A stretch of 64,000 nucleotides of DNA, from the NCBI RefSeq assembly GCF_022802975.1, contig NZ_JAFEVZ010000009.1, positions 62,001-126,000 of the forward strand, read 5' to 3'. A program made the position numbers and the translations under genes. This DNA comes from Flavobacterium pectinovorum. GTDB taxonomy: Bacteria; Bacteroidota; Bacteroidia; Flavobacteriales; Flavobacteriaceae. Below, in pieces: positions 9,683 to 17,633 of this stretch. Positions within the stretch are counted from its first letter, which is position 1, and the number at the start of each line of letters is the position of its first letter. The notes beneath the pieces are model-generated. The model worked only from the letters and a program-made list of their open reading frames with translations, had not been told where the DNA came from and searched no databases.

Positions 9683-9913
9683 TCATATTTTTTTTGTTGT
9701 AAGATGATAAATTTGCACAAAAGCTAAAATAGCATTCGGAATAATTACCGGCAAAAGCCATTGATTAACATCCCTGAAATCTTTTAAAAAGATGCCTTAA
9801 ACCACGAAACAGATACAGCCAAAAAGATTAATAAACCGTATATTTCTGAGATCTTTGAGCAAAAAAACTCCTACTATAAAAACTGATGCGAGATAACCGA
9901 TATGTTCTGCCAT
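9683..9913 (-). pseudogene. Small polytopic membrane protein gene (YgjV-like) broken by one in-frame stop
   Basis: From ATG at 9913 the frame reads MAEHIGYLASVFIVGVFLL, KDLRNIRFINLFGCICFVV, then TAA at 9799-9797, then continues in the same frame as GIFLKDFRDVNQWLLPVII and PNAILAFVQIYHLTTKKI to a stop at 9683. Read through, it is a 76-residue protein with about three membrane helices, resembling the small YgjV-like proteins (GY-A ... IN-G ... V-YG pattern). One base change, TAT/TAC to TAA at the expected Tyr, explains the break. It could be a recent pseudogene, a sequencing error, or rarely a readthrough gene. Confidence 0.6.
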
Positions 9914-10014
9914 AGCTTTTTGATATTAAATAGTTTACACTAAATACAACAAAAGCAGATTGTAAAATCAAGGATTCAAGCTGAAAATCAATATCTTAGA
10001 AAAACATAAAACAA

Positions 10015-10605
10015 TTACCTTTGTTCCTTTATTCCCAGTTCCTCCTGCCAATCATAAAGTCCTTCAATTTCAAATACATTTCCTCTTAAAAATCGTTGAA
10101 GGAATTCGATCAATGAGGATGTCATAGCTTTATCTGAAAAACTTCCATTAAATATTTCATATTGCCCGGTTGAAATCTGTCTAAGTCCCCATGTATCACA
10201 ATAAATCATATACTCTGAAAAATAAAACCAATTTTGTCCGAAATCTTTTTTATATAATCTAATTTCTGAAAGAGGCACCATTCTGAATATGTCCTCGTTA
10301 CATTCGAAACCATTGCAAGTCAAATAAAATTCTTTAAAATCTGCTGGTAATGAAAAACCAATTTGTTTCTCGAAATCAATGATTTCTGAAAGTTTAGCCG
10401 GAGGATTTATATCAATACCGTCTTCCTGATGTTTATGCTTTATCAACTCGACTAAACTTTTCATCATATTCCCACTCTCCGTCTGGTCATTGTCATTGAC
10501 AGCTTCGATTGGAATATTTTTTCTTTTAGATTCTTTAAATAAATGAGAATATATTTTTTCAAGCCTATTCTGAGAAGCTTTTAACCAAGTAGTTTTCTTT
10601 GCCAT
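10015..10605 (-). CDS. SMI1/KNR4 (SUKH) domain protein with a RelE/ParE-toxin-like N-terminus
   Basis: 196 residues. Residues 1-28 (MAKKTTWLKASQNRLEKIY...) look like the opening strand and helix of RelE/ParE toxins, and the start overlaps the upstream antitoxin-like gene by 25 bases, as toxin genes do. After a polar linker, residues 47-190 form an SMI1/KNR4 domain: LSEIIDFEKQIGFSLPADFK, EFYLTCNGF, MVPLSEIRLY. SUKH domains are known as immunity proteins against polymorphic toxins and as general interaction folds. An internal ATG pair (M47/M48, at 10467 and 10464) with a purine-rich run before it could be the original SUKH start. Fusion by deletion is inferred. Confidence 0.7.
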   Translation of the reverse strand: MAKKTTWLKASQNRLEKIYSHLFKESKRKNIPIEAVNDNDQTESGNMMKSLVELIKHKHQEDGIDINPPAKLSEIIDFEKQIGFSLPADFKEFYLTCNGFECNEDIFRMVPLSEIRLYKKDFGQNWFYFSEYMIYCDTWGLRQISTGQYEIFNGSFSDKAMTSSLIEFLQRFLRGNVFEIEGLYDWQEELGIKEQR

Positions 10606-10820
10606 TGTTCAATTTTATCCTTAACCTCATCATGAGAATAAAAATTACCATTATGAATGTCATCTTCAGCAACTTTTAAGTCGTTGTTATAGTCTTCCGA
10701 ATACTCTTTCGGCGAAGTTTTTCGGCTGTCTAATATGGTTTTTAATGCTGATATAAATGCATTATCATCAATTTTCTCAATTTCAGAAATCAGGATATTT
10801 TTAAGCTGAAGCGTATTCAT
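10581..10820 (-). CDS. Antitoxin-like small protein (RelB/addiction-module type)
   Basis: 79 residues, acidic and helical. It starts MNTLQLKNILISEIEKIDD and ends SHDEVKDKIEQWQRKLLG. This layout (N-terminal helices, then a SxDEVxxxxxxW tail) is common in antitoxins that precede RelE/ParE-type toxins in Bacteroidota. It overlaps the next gene by 25 bases. The expected full-length toxin is missing; only a toxin-like N-terminus remains, fused to a SUKH domain. The assignment rests on pattern and context. Confidence 0.6.
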   Translation of the reverse strand: MNTLQLKNILISEIEKIDDNAFISALKTILDSRKTSPKEYSEDYNNDLKVAEDDIHNGNFYSHDEVKDKIEQWQRKLLG

Positions 10821-10875
10821 GATGTTATAATTTACCCGAAGTTAAAAACAAAATTAATATCAGGGCTGAATAAAA

Positions 10876-11826
10876 TTATAATTTCCATGTATTTTGTTCA
10901 GATGGATTCAAAAAAGTCCATGCCACAATCCGGCTGTTTTTTTGACCCTGAGCCATCTCGATTGTTTTGACTTCGGCTGCATTTACTTTTTTTAAGGTTT
11001 TGTAAATAGATGAAAGATTTTCTTTTTTAGAAACCAAAGTGGTAAACCACAAACATTGCGAGGCATACTTTACGCTCTCGTAAATCATTTGGGTTATAAA
11101 ACCTATTTCGCCGCCATTGCACCACAATTCGGCATTCTGTCCTCCAAAGTTTAAAACAGGATTGGTGTTTTTCTTTTCTTTTGGATTTAGGTTAGAGACT
11201 TTTCTGGAAGTACTTTTATTAGCCTCTGCTGCAGATGCGTGAAAAGGCGGATTACACATGGTAAATGTAAAACGATCTTCGGGTGTGATGATATTTTTGA
11301 AGATAAAACGGGATTCGGTTTGCTGTTGTAGACTGATCGCTTCGATTAATTTCGGGTTTTCTTCAATAATTTTAGCACAGTTTTCGATTGCTTTTTTATC
11401 AATATCTGTTGCTACAAAGCTCCAGTCGTAAATTGCATTTCCTAAAATTGGGTAGATACAATTGGCACCGGTCCCTATATCCAATCCCAAAACTGAGGAG
11501 CCTTTCGGAATGTTTCCGTTGTTGGTTTCTGCTAGTAAATCAGCCAGATAGTGGATGTAATCTGCTCTTCCGGGAATGGGAGGACAAAGGTAATTTTTAG
11601 GGATATTCCAATTTTGGATATCGTAATACGTTTGCAGTAAAGCTTTATTGAGTGTTTTTACAGCAACCGGGTTACTGAAATCAATCGTTTCGATTCCGTA
11701 TTTGTTTATGGAAACAAAAGCTTTTAACTCAGGACAATTTGAAACAAGAAGTTCAAAATCATAACGGGAACGGTGAAGATTTCGTGGGTGTAAATTGTTT
11801 TTTTTAGAATTGTCAGCTGCTTTCAT
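10876..11826 (-). CDS. rlmF: 23S rRNA (adenine(1618)-N6)-methyltransferase RlmF
   Basis: SAM-dependent enzyme that methylates A1618 of 23S rRNA. 316 residues with the family's N-terminal LHPRNLHRSRYDFELLV, SAM-binding GLDIGTGANCIYPILG, the amino-methyltransferase motif MCNPPFHAS (NPPF), and FGGQNAELWCNGGEIGFI. It is divergent from the archaemetzincin-like gene, with about 180 bases between their likely starts. Confidence 0.93.
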   Translation of the reverse strand: MKAADNSKKNNLHPRNLHRSRYDFELLVSNCPELKAFVSINKYGIETIDFSNPVAVKTLNKALLQTYYDIQNWNIPKNYLCPPIPGRADYIHYLADLLAETNNGNIPKGSSVLGLDIGTGANCIYPILGNAIYDWSFVATDIDKKAIENCAKIIEENPKLIEAISLQQQTESRFIFKNIITPEDRFTFTMCNPPFHASAAEANKSTSRKVSNLNPKEKKNTNPVLNFGGQNAELWCNGGEIGFITQMIYESVKYASQCLWFTTLVSKKENLSSIYKTLKKVNAAEVKTIEMAQGQKNSRIVAWTFLNPSEQNTWKL

Positions 11827-11979
11827 TTTGCGAATTTGAGTGCAAAGATAGGCATTCCTTTTTTAGAAAAGTTTCAATGTAATCCTTTAGGAATTTTGTA
11901 AAAGGCTGACTTTTAAATACTGATTTTTATTATAAGAAAAGTTGTTGTAAAATTATTACAATTTTAAGCTGTGATTATT

Positions 11980-11987
11980 TATTTTTG
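11980..11987 (+). promoter_or_regulatory. Bacteroidota -7 box (tatttttg)
   Basis: Exact TAnnTTTG, 19 bases before the ATG at 12007. It lies downstream of an earlier in-frame ATG at 11971, so it favours 12007 as the true start. No TTG at the usual -33 distance. Confidence 0.45.
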
Positions 11988-12006
11988 GCGTCATAAGCTT
12001 ACTAAT

Positions 12007-12876
12007 ATGAAAAAAACAATCCTTCTGGCAATCCTGCTTTTTTGTACTACATGTGTTAAACATGCCGATAGTGTATACTTCGACCAAATCGAAAAAAATG
12101 ATATTGAATTAGCAAAACCGGTTGAAGGGGATTGGTTATATTCTCATAAAGAGAAAGGACAGAGTTTTGAGCAGTTTATAAATTCAAAACATATTGTTCC
12201 AACCAGTGAATCCAATATTATTTATATCAGGCCTATTGGGGATTTTAATTCTTTGCAAAACAAGCAAATAGAACTGCTTAGGGAATATCTGGAAATTTAT
12301 TTTCAGTTAAAAACTAAAATTTTGGAAATGGTTTCTAATGATATAATTCCAGAATCTGCACAAAGAATTGGGTACGAAAATAACCAGCAGTTTTTAGCAG
12401 GATATATTTTAGACAATGTTTTGAAAAAAGACAAGCCTTTAAACAGAATTGCCCTGATGGGATTGACGGAAGTTGATTTGTATCCTAAACCGGAATGGAA
12501 TTTTGTTTTTGGCCTGGCCTCTTATCACGATAAGGTAGGGGTGAGTTCTATTTATAGATTACAGGACGGAATACTGACTTCTGATAATTTTAATTTGTGT
12601 TTATCAAGGCTTCTTAAAATAAGTTCCCATGAAATTGGACATATGTTTGGTTTGCATCATTGTATTGCTGCAGAATGTGTAATGAATGGAACCAACAGCA
12701 TGAGTGAAACAGACAAGAGTTCTGTAAGATTGTGTTCTGTTTGCCAGAGAAAATTAAATTCGGGTATAAAATACAATAACGAAAAAAGGCTCACAGAACT
12801 GAAAATATATTTTCAAAAAAATCATTTAACTGAAGAACTTCAATTGATTAATAAGGATATTGCCCTCTTTCAATAA
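12007..12876 (+). CDS. Archaemetzincin-like zinc metalloprotease, probable lipoprotein
   Basis: About 289 residues from ATG 12007 (an upstream in-frame ATG at 11971 adds 12 residues without signal character and precedes the -7 box). N-terminus MKKTILLAILLFCTTCVK is a probable lipoprotein signal. The zinc site is HEIGHMFGLHHC (metzincin HExxHxxGxxH), followed by a Cys five residues later, then M, then CSVC. This Cys-rich tail is the archaemetzincin pattern, whose cysteines bind a second zinc. Archaemetzincins are usually about 180 residues and cytoplasmic, so this longer, exported form is notable. Substrate unknown. Confidence 0.8.
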   Translation: MKKTILLAILLFCTTCVKHADSVYFDQIEKNDIELAKPVEGDWLYSHKEKGQSFEQFINSKHIVPTSESNIIYIRPIGDFNSLQNKQIELLREYLEIYFQLKTKILEMVSNDIIPESAQRIGYENNQQFLAGYILDNVLKKDKPLNRIALMGLTEVDLYPKPEWNFVFGLASYHDKVGVSSIYRLQDGILTSDNFNLCLSRLLKISSHEIGHMFGLHHCIAAECVMNGTNSMSETDKSSVRLCSVCQRKLNSGIKYNNEKRLTELKIYFQKNHLTEELQLINKDIALFQ

Positions 12877-13030
12877 ATATTTTTGAAGGAATGTTTAAAG
12901 ATATATTTTTACAAGAGAAATTCTTATCATAGCTGCAAGCAGATTAAAAATGCCGAAATTTATTTATGTAAAAAACAAGCTGTGATTTTATTTCAACACA
13001 AATGATTTAAATTAACTCATCAGAATGCTT

Positions 13031-13038
13031 TATTTTTG
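13031..13038 (+). promoter_or_regulatory. -7 box (tatttttg) of the cupin gene
   Basis: Exact TAnnTTTG 21 bases before ATG 13060. No clear -33 TTG. Confidence 0.45.
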
Positions 13039-13059
13039 TATAATAAATGAAATAATAAT

Positions 13060-13407
13060 ATGGAAAGTTCTGTTACAAGTAAAGAGTTTCTTTTTGGAGA
13101 AGAAATTCAATGGGAAGTGGTTGGAGAAGGTGTAAAACGTAAAATTTTGGCTTTTGACAATCGCGTTATGCTGGTTAATGTGTATTTTGAAACAGGGGCT
13201 GTTGGTGCTTTACACGAACATTATCATACGCAGGTTACTTATGTAGCAAAAGGTAAATTTGATGTTACGATAAACGGGATTACAAAAACACTAAAAGAAG
13301 GCGATAGTTTTTACATTCCGCCACATGCAATTCATGGAGTTTTATGTTTAGAAGAAGGAATGCTGACAGATGTTTTTAGTCCGATGCGCGAAGATTTTAT
13401 GAAATAA
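13060..13407 (+). CDS. KdgF-like cupin
   Basis: 115-residue single-domain cupin. Both cupin motifs are present: EHYHTQVTYVAKGKFDVTI and SFYIPPHAIHGVLCLEEG, giving a His-rich metal site. The closing VFSPMREDF and the overall pattern resemble KdgF, which opens the unsaturated uronates released by pectate and alginate lyases. No lyase or other uronate gene is in the window, so the role is by resemblance only. It stands 116 bases before an MFS gene that has its own promoter. Confidence 0.7.
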   Translation: MESSVTSKEFLFGEEIQWEVVGEGVKRKILAFDNRVMLVNVYFETGAVGALHEHYHTQVTYVAKGKFDVTINGITKTLKEGDSFYIPPHAIHGVLCLEEGMLTDVFSPMREDFMK

Positions 13408-13491
13408 TAAAATTTTATAAACCGATATGATTTCTAAAATACCAGTCTGATTTGACTTAAACATTGAAAAATTTATACTTTTTTTAAAGTT

Positions 13492-13518
13492 TTGGTAAAA
13501 ATTAGATTGGTATTTTTG
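13492..13518 (+). promoter_or_regulatory. Promoter of the MFS gene (TTG-N16-tatttttg)
   Basis: TTG at 13492-13494, 16 bases, then TAnnTTTG at 13511-13518. The ATG at 13523 is only 4 bases after the box, so the transcript is probably leaderless or nearly so. Confidence 0.6.
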
Positions 13519-13522
13519 CAAA

Positions 13523-14689
13523 ATGAATTTATCCAAAACGAATGTCTTGTTCATGGCAGTCTGCACTGGACTTATAGTTGCAAATCTGTATTACTGCCAG
13601 CCTTTAATTGTTTTAATTGCCAACGAATTTAAAATTCCTGAAGCCAATGCCGGAACAATAACCTACTTAACACAGGCGGGTTATGCCATAGGATTATTTT
13701 TTATGGTTCCTTTAGGCGATAAAATCGAACGCAAAAAACAAATCTTAATGACCACTTTTGCTTCTGTAATTGCCTTGATAATTGCGGCTACGGCAAAAAG
13801 TTTCCTTATATTACAAATTGCTTCTTTGCTTATCGGAATCACTTCAATCGTGCCACAGCTAATTTTGCCTTTGGCAGCATCCTTAAGCAGTCAGGAACAA
13901 AGAGGAAAAGTTATCGGAACTATAATGAGCGGATTATTAGTTGGTATTTTACTATCAAGAACTTTAAGCGGATTTATCGGTCAGGTTTTTGGGTGGAGAT
14001 CGATGTTTTATATCGCTGCCGGAATTTGTCTTTTGATTTTTTTTGTAATTCAGAATAAATTCCCAGTCAATAAACCTCAGTTTCAGGGTTCTTACGGGCA
14101 ATTAATCCAATCACTTTTTACACTTATAAAAACACAGCCTGTCTTACGCGAAGCGACTCTAATTAATGTATTTAGTTTTGCTCAGTTTGGAGCTTTCTGG
14201 ACCACTATGGTTTTATTGCTTTCGGGAGAGCCTTTTTATTTCAATAGTGCTACAATTGGCTTATTCGGAATTGTAGGCGCTTCAGGAGCTTTGGCAGCGC
14301 CTTTAGTTGGAAAAATGGGAGACAAAGGAGGTTCAAGGGTAGCAGTTGGTTATGGTTGTTTATTAATACTAATCAGCTTTTTGGTTTTTTATTTTTCAAT
14401 AGAAAGTGTTATCGGAATTGCGATTGGAATTGTATTTATTGACATCGGTATCCAGGGCGTTCATATTTCAAATCAAACCCGTGTGTATTCGTTACTTCCG
14501 GAAGCCAGAAACAGATTAAATACGGTTTTTATGTCGTTTAGCTTTTTAGGAACAGCAGCCGGATCAGCTTACGGATTGTTATTATGGAAATTAGGAGGCT
14601 GGCACGCCGTAACTATCGGATGTGTGGGCTTGTCAATATTAGCCTTAACAGTTTACGGACTTACTTATAAATCAAAATCTAAAAAATAG
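13523..14689 (+). CDS. MFS transporter (drug/sugar efflux type)
   Basis: 388 residues with about twelve hydrophobic segments. The loop 2-3 signature of the major facilitator superfamily is present as PLGDKIERKKQIL, and GFIGQVFGWRSMFYI is the motif C-like region of antiporters. It resembles E. coli YnfM/YdhP-type exporters. Substrate unknown. The start at 13523 is supported by the promoter directly before it. Confidence 0.85.
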   Translation: MNLSKTNVLFMAVCTGLIVANLYYCQPLIVLIANEFKIPEANAGTITYLTQAGYAIGLFFMVPLGDKIERKKQILMTTFASVIALIIAATAKSFLILQIASLLIGITSIVPQLILPLAASLSSQEQRGKVIGTIMSGLLVGILLSRTLSGFIGQVFGWRSMFYIAAGICLLIFFVIQNKFPVNKPQFQGSYGQLIQSLFTLIKTQPVLREATLINVFSFAQFGAFWTTMVLLLSGEPFYFNSATIGLFGIVGASGALAAPLVGKMGDKGGSRVAVGYGCLLILISFLVFYFSIESVIGIAIGIVFIDIGIQGVHISNQTRVYSLLPEARNRLNTVFMSFSFLGTAAGSAYGLLLWKLGGWHAVTIGCVGLSILALTVYGLTYKSKSKK

Positions 14690-14699
14690 AAACCACAAA

Positions 14700-14726
14700 T
14701 TGATATAAAATTAATTTGTAAATTTG
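14700..14726 (+). promoter_or_regulatory. Promoter of the prolyl isomerase gene (TTG-N16-taaatttg)
   Basis: TTG at 14700-14702, 16-base spacer, TAnnTTTG at 14719-14726, then 23 bases to ATG 14750. Same spacing as the MFS promoter. Confidence 0.6.
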
Positions 14727-14749
14727 CGTTCAATTAAAAAATAACAACA

Positions 14750-15682
14750 ATGGAAAACGGAATATACGCTAAATTCAATACCGGTAAAGGTTCGATTTTA
14801 GTAAAATTAACACACGATTTGACACCGGGAACTGTAGGGAATTTTGTAGCTCTTGCAGAAGGAAATATGGAGAACAAAGTAAAACCTCAGGGAAATAAAT
14901 TTTATGACGGATTAACTTTTCACAGAGTAATTCCTGATTTTATGATTCAGGGAGGTTGTCCTAAAGGAACCGGAACAGGAGATCCCGGATATAAATTTGA
15001 TGATGAATTTCACCCAAGTTTAAAGCACGATCGTCCCGGAGTTTTGGCAATGGCAAATTCAGGACCAGGAAGCAACGGTTCTCAGTTTTATATCACACAC
15101 GTTCCAACTTCATGGTTAGATAACAAACACACTGTTTTTGGTCATGTTATCGAAGGTCAGGATGTTGTTGATGCTGTTGCTCAGGGTGATGCTCTTGAAA
15201 CTTTAGAGATTATCAGAGTTGGAGAAGAAGCTCAAAAATGGAATGCTATTGAAGCTTTCATCGGTTTAAAAGGTGCACGTTTAAAAAGAGAAGCAGCTTT
15301 AAAAGCTGAATCTGAAGCAAAAATGGAACAATTAGCTGCCGGTTTTGATAAAACCGAAAGCGGTTTACGTTACAAAATGATCCAAAAAGGTGAAGGAAAA
15401 AGAGCTGAGGCAGGAAAAACAGTTTCGGTACATTACGAAGGATCTTTAGAAAACGGAAAAGTTTTTGATTCATCTTACCCAAGAAAAAAACCAATCGAAT
15501 TTAAATTAGGAATTGGTCAGGTTATTGAAGGCTGGGACGAAGGTATTGCTTTATTGCAGGTAGGAGACAAAGCTCGTTTTGTAATTCCATCTGATTTAGG
15601 TTACGGACCAGCAGGTGCAGGAGGGGTTATTCCTCCTCATGCAACTTTGATTTTTGATGTTGAATTAATGGATGTAAAATAA
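14750..15682 (+). CDS. Dual-domain peptidyl-prolyl isomerase (cyclophilin-FKBP fusion)
   Basis: 310 residues joining two unrelated PPIase folds. Residues 5-150 are a cyclophilin (TFHRVIPDFMIQGGCP, SNGSQFYITHVPTSWLDNKH). Residues 165-195 are a charged helical linker. Residues 200-310 are an FKBP domain (VSVHYEGSLENGKVFDSS, GIGQVIEGWDEG, GYGPAGAGGVIPPHATLIFDVEL). Such dual-family immunophilins (CFBP type) are known in Flavobacterium and spirochaetes. There is no signal peptide, so it probably acts in the cytoplasm, helping proline isomerisation during folding. Own promoter and terminator. Confidence 0.93.
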   Translation: MENGIYAKFNTGKGSILVKLTHDLTPGTVGNFVALAEGNMENKVKPQGNKFYDGLTFHRVIPDFMIQGGCPKGTGTGDPGYKFDDEFHPSLKHDRPGVLAMANSGPGSNGSQFYITHVPTSWLDNKHTVFGHVIEGQDVVDAVAQGDALETLEIIRVGEEAQKWNAIEAFIGLKGARLKREAALKAESEAKMEQLAAGFDKTESGLRYKMIQKGEGKRAEAGKTVSVHYEGSLENGKVFDSSYPRKKPIEFKLGIGQVIEGWDEGIALLQVGDKARFVIPSDLGYGPAGAGGVIPPHATLIFDVELMDVK

Positions 15683-15714
15683 TTTAGATACAATTTAGTA
15701 TTGTTTTAAATAAT

Positions 15715-15747
15715 AATCCCATTCGGTTGCCGAATGGGATTTTTTTA
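15715..15747 (+). terminator. Rho-independent terminator after the prolyl isomerase gene
   Basis: Perfect 12-base stem aatcccattcgg / ccgaatgggatt with a ttg loop and a run of T. Confidence 0.93.
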
Positions 15748-15771
15748 TATTTACTTCAAAAATAAAGAAAC

Positions 15772-16092
15772 ATGAAACTAAGAATCTTAACCGTGACCGC
15801 AGCAATTTTACTTTTAATTTCGTGTGGTACTAAAAAAACAGCTTCGACTGCTCCGCAAGCCTCAGCTGCTCCTACAGTAACTGAAACTGTAAAAGCAACA
15901 GAATTGACACCTGAATTGGCTGAAGGTAAAAGTTTATATGAAAACAGCTGTGCCAGATGTCATAAACTTTATGAACCGAAAAAATTTACTCAGGAAGAGT
16001 GGAAGCCAATTTTGGTTAGTATGCAGAAAAAAGCAAAGTTAGACGATATTAAAATGGCTTCTATAACAAATTATATCCATTCACAATTGTAA
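15772..16092 (+). CDS. Small c-type cytochrome lipoprotein
   Basis: 106 residues. Lipoprotein signal with the lipid Cys in LLLISCGTKK, then an Ala/Thr/Pro-rich tether, then one haem site CARCH (residues about 60-64) in SLYENSCARCHKLYEP. A Met in LVSMQKK may be the distal haem ligand. Small envelope electron carrier; the partner is unknown. It begins just after a terminator, so it is transcribed separately. Confidence 0.82.
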   Translation: MKLRILTVTAAILLLISCGTKKTASTAPQASAAPTVTETVKATELTPELAEGKSLYENSCARCHKLYEPKKFTQEEWKPILVSMQKKAKLDDIKMASITNYIHSQL

Positions 16093-16116
16093 GAAGTTGT
16101 TGAGGTAATTGTAAAC

Positions 16117-16154
16117 AAAACTATTCAATAATTTATTTATTGGATAGTTTTTGT
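16117..16154 (+). terminator. Rho-independent terminator after the cytochrome gene
   Basis: 15-base stem aaaactattcaataa / ttattggatagtttt with one G-U pair, then T-rich. Confidence 0.8.
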
Positions 16155-16161
16155 TTTAAAT

Positions 16162-16191
16162 AAAAAAACACCTTCGTAAATGAGGTGTTTT
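16162..16191 (-). terminator. Rho-independent terminator of the Rnk/GreA-like gene
   Basis: Stem aaacacct / aggtgttt; on the minus strand a seven-T run follows. It lies right after the stop at 16198. Confidence 0.8.
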
Positions 16192-16197
16192 AGAAAA

Positions 16198-16593
16198 TTA
16201 AGAATTGGGTACAACAGTATTATTTACTTCAATTATTTTTAATGTTTTTATTCCGGAAGGTAACTCCCACTCAACCTGATCTTTCTCTTTAAAACCAATA
16301 ATAGCAACGCTTAACGGCGCTAAAATTGATATTTTTCTTTCTTTAACATCTGATAAAGAAGGCAGGACAATTTGAATCTTCATCTGTTTATTTGCTTTAA
16401 CATCTTCAATTGTTACATACGAATTGATTCGGATAATTGAATTATCAAAAAGGCTTTCTTCGCTGATAATAGCACGGTCTAATTCTTGCGAAAGCAGTCC
16501 GATTTCTTTAGCGTTTGTGGTGTTTTTACTTTTTATTATCAATTCTCGTAAGAATTGATAATCTTTTTTACAGAAAATAGGTGTTGGTTTCAT
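16198..16593 (-). CDS. GreA/GreB-family protein (Rnk-like)
   Basis: 131 residues: a short N-terminal helical part with LSQELDRAIIS, then a GreA/GreB C-terminal beta domain (KERKISILAPLSVAIIGFKEKDQVEWELPSG). The long coiled coil of true GreA, needed for transcript cleavage, is missing, so it matches Rnk-type proteins that bind RNA polymerase but do not stimulate cleavage. Convergent with the cytochrome gene, each with its own terminator. Confidence 0.82.
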   Translation of the reverse strand: MKPTPIFCKKDYQFLRELIIKSKNTTNAKEIGLLSQELDRAIISEESLFDNSIIRINSYVTIEDVKANKQMKIQIVLPSLSDVKERKISILAPLSVAIIGFKEKDQVEWELPSGIKTLKIIEVNNTVVPNS

Positions 16594-16955
16594 ACTTGTG
16601 TATTATTAAATATTTATAAAGAGCTGTATTAAATTCCGGATTGCGCTGATGAGCAATTGAAATTTAAAATGATTTTTTTAAAATTTTGGTTGAGTAGAAA
16701 CAGTTGTTCTATTTGAAAGATAAAATCGATTAAATAGAATGACAATTTAAAGTGGGTAAAAATCCTCCGTCTGAAAGAAGAAAAATGAAATTGACGGAGG
16801 CCTAATTAATAAAGGCCTTATTGTGTGAAATAATTATAGCCACAATTGGTTTTCTCCTGAAGGAAAACAATAATATAGAAGCTATAAATAATATAATATT
16901 CACCATTGAAAACGTAACAGAACAGTAAAGATAAGTAAACAGAATTAAATAATAT
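16594..16955. other. Intergenic region with two stem-loops
   Basis: No ORF. At 16764-16800 cctccgtc pairs with gacggagg over a 21-base loop, and the AGGCCT palindrome occurs twice at 16798-16803 and 16813-16818. Not followed by a T run. Function unknown. Confidence 0.4.
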
Positions 16956-17510
16956 CTATTTCCATTTAATGTTACAGCCGATACTTGGTTTTTGGGTTTC
17001 GTTTAAGCTTCTGTTGTAAATTAAAGCATCAATAGCACTCCGTAAATCGCTTCCACTTAACGGAATTTCGTTTCCGGGTCTTGAATCATCCAATTGACCT
17101 CTGTAAAACAAGCGGTTTTGGTTGTCAAATAAATAAAAGTCGGGTGTACAGGCTGCGTCATAAGCTTTTGCCACATCCTGAGTTTCATCAAATAAATACG
17201 GAAAATCTATTTTGTTTTCAAAAGCAAATTCAGTCATCATTTCAGGAGAGTCCTGTGGGTATTTCTCAATATCATTGCTGGAAATAGCGATAATACCAAT
17301 TCCCTGAACGCGATAATCATTTGCAATCATAACAATTTCTTTGATTACGTGAAGTACAAAAGGACAGTGATTGCACATAAAAATAACAAGTGTACCTTTT
17401 GCTCCTTTTAAATCTTCAAAAGAAAACTCATTATTCGAATTAGTATCTTTTAGATTGAAGTTGGGAGCAATTGTTCCAAGTGGAATCATGTTTGAAGGAG
17501 TTCGTGCCAT
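16956..17510 (-). CDS. Thioredoxin-like redoxin (AhpC/TSA type)
   Basis: 184 residues with no signal peptide. Thioredoxin-fold motif FMCNHCPFVLHV: a CNHC active site. It continues with GIIAISSNDIEKYPQDSPEMM and the cis-Pro region ACTPDFYLFD. Resembles cytoplasmic thioredoxin-family redoxins that probably reduce or sense thiols; the partner is unknown. Monocistronic. Confidence 0.85.
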   Translation of the reverse strand: MARTPSNMIPLGTIAPNFNLKDTNSNNEFSFEDLKGAKGTLVIFMCNHCPFVLHVIKEIVMIANDYRVQGIGIIAISSNDIEKYPQDSPEMMTEFAFENKIDFPYLFDETQDVAKAYDAACTPDFYLFDNQNRLFYRGQLDDSRPGNEIPLSGSDLRSAIDALIYNRSLNETQKPSIGCNIKWK

Positions 17511-17633
17511 TTTTTCTAAAGAATTAGTTAGCCAAAAATAACTTTTAATTCTGTAAAAGAAAGTGCATAGCTATAAATATATCCAAAGATTATTACTGAA
17601 GTAAAGTTCTTTGGATATATAAATTGTTTTTTT

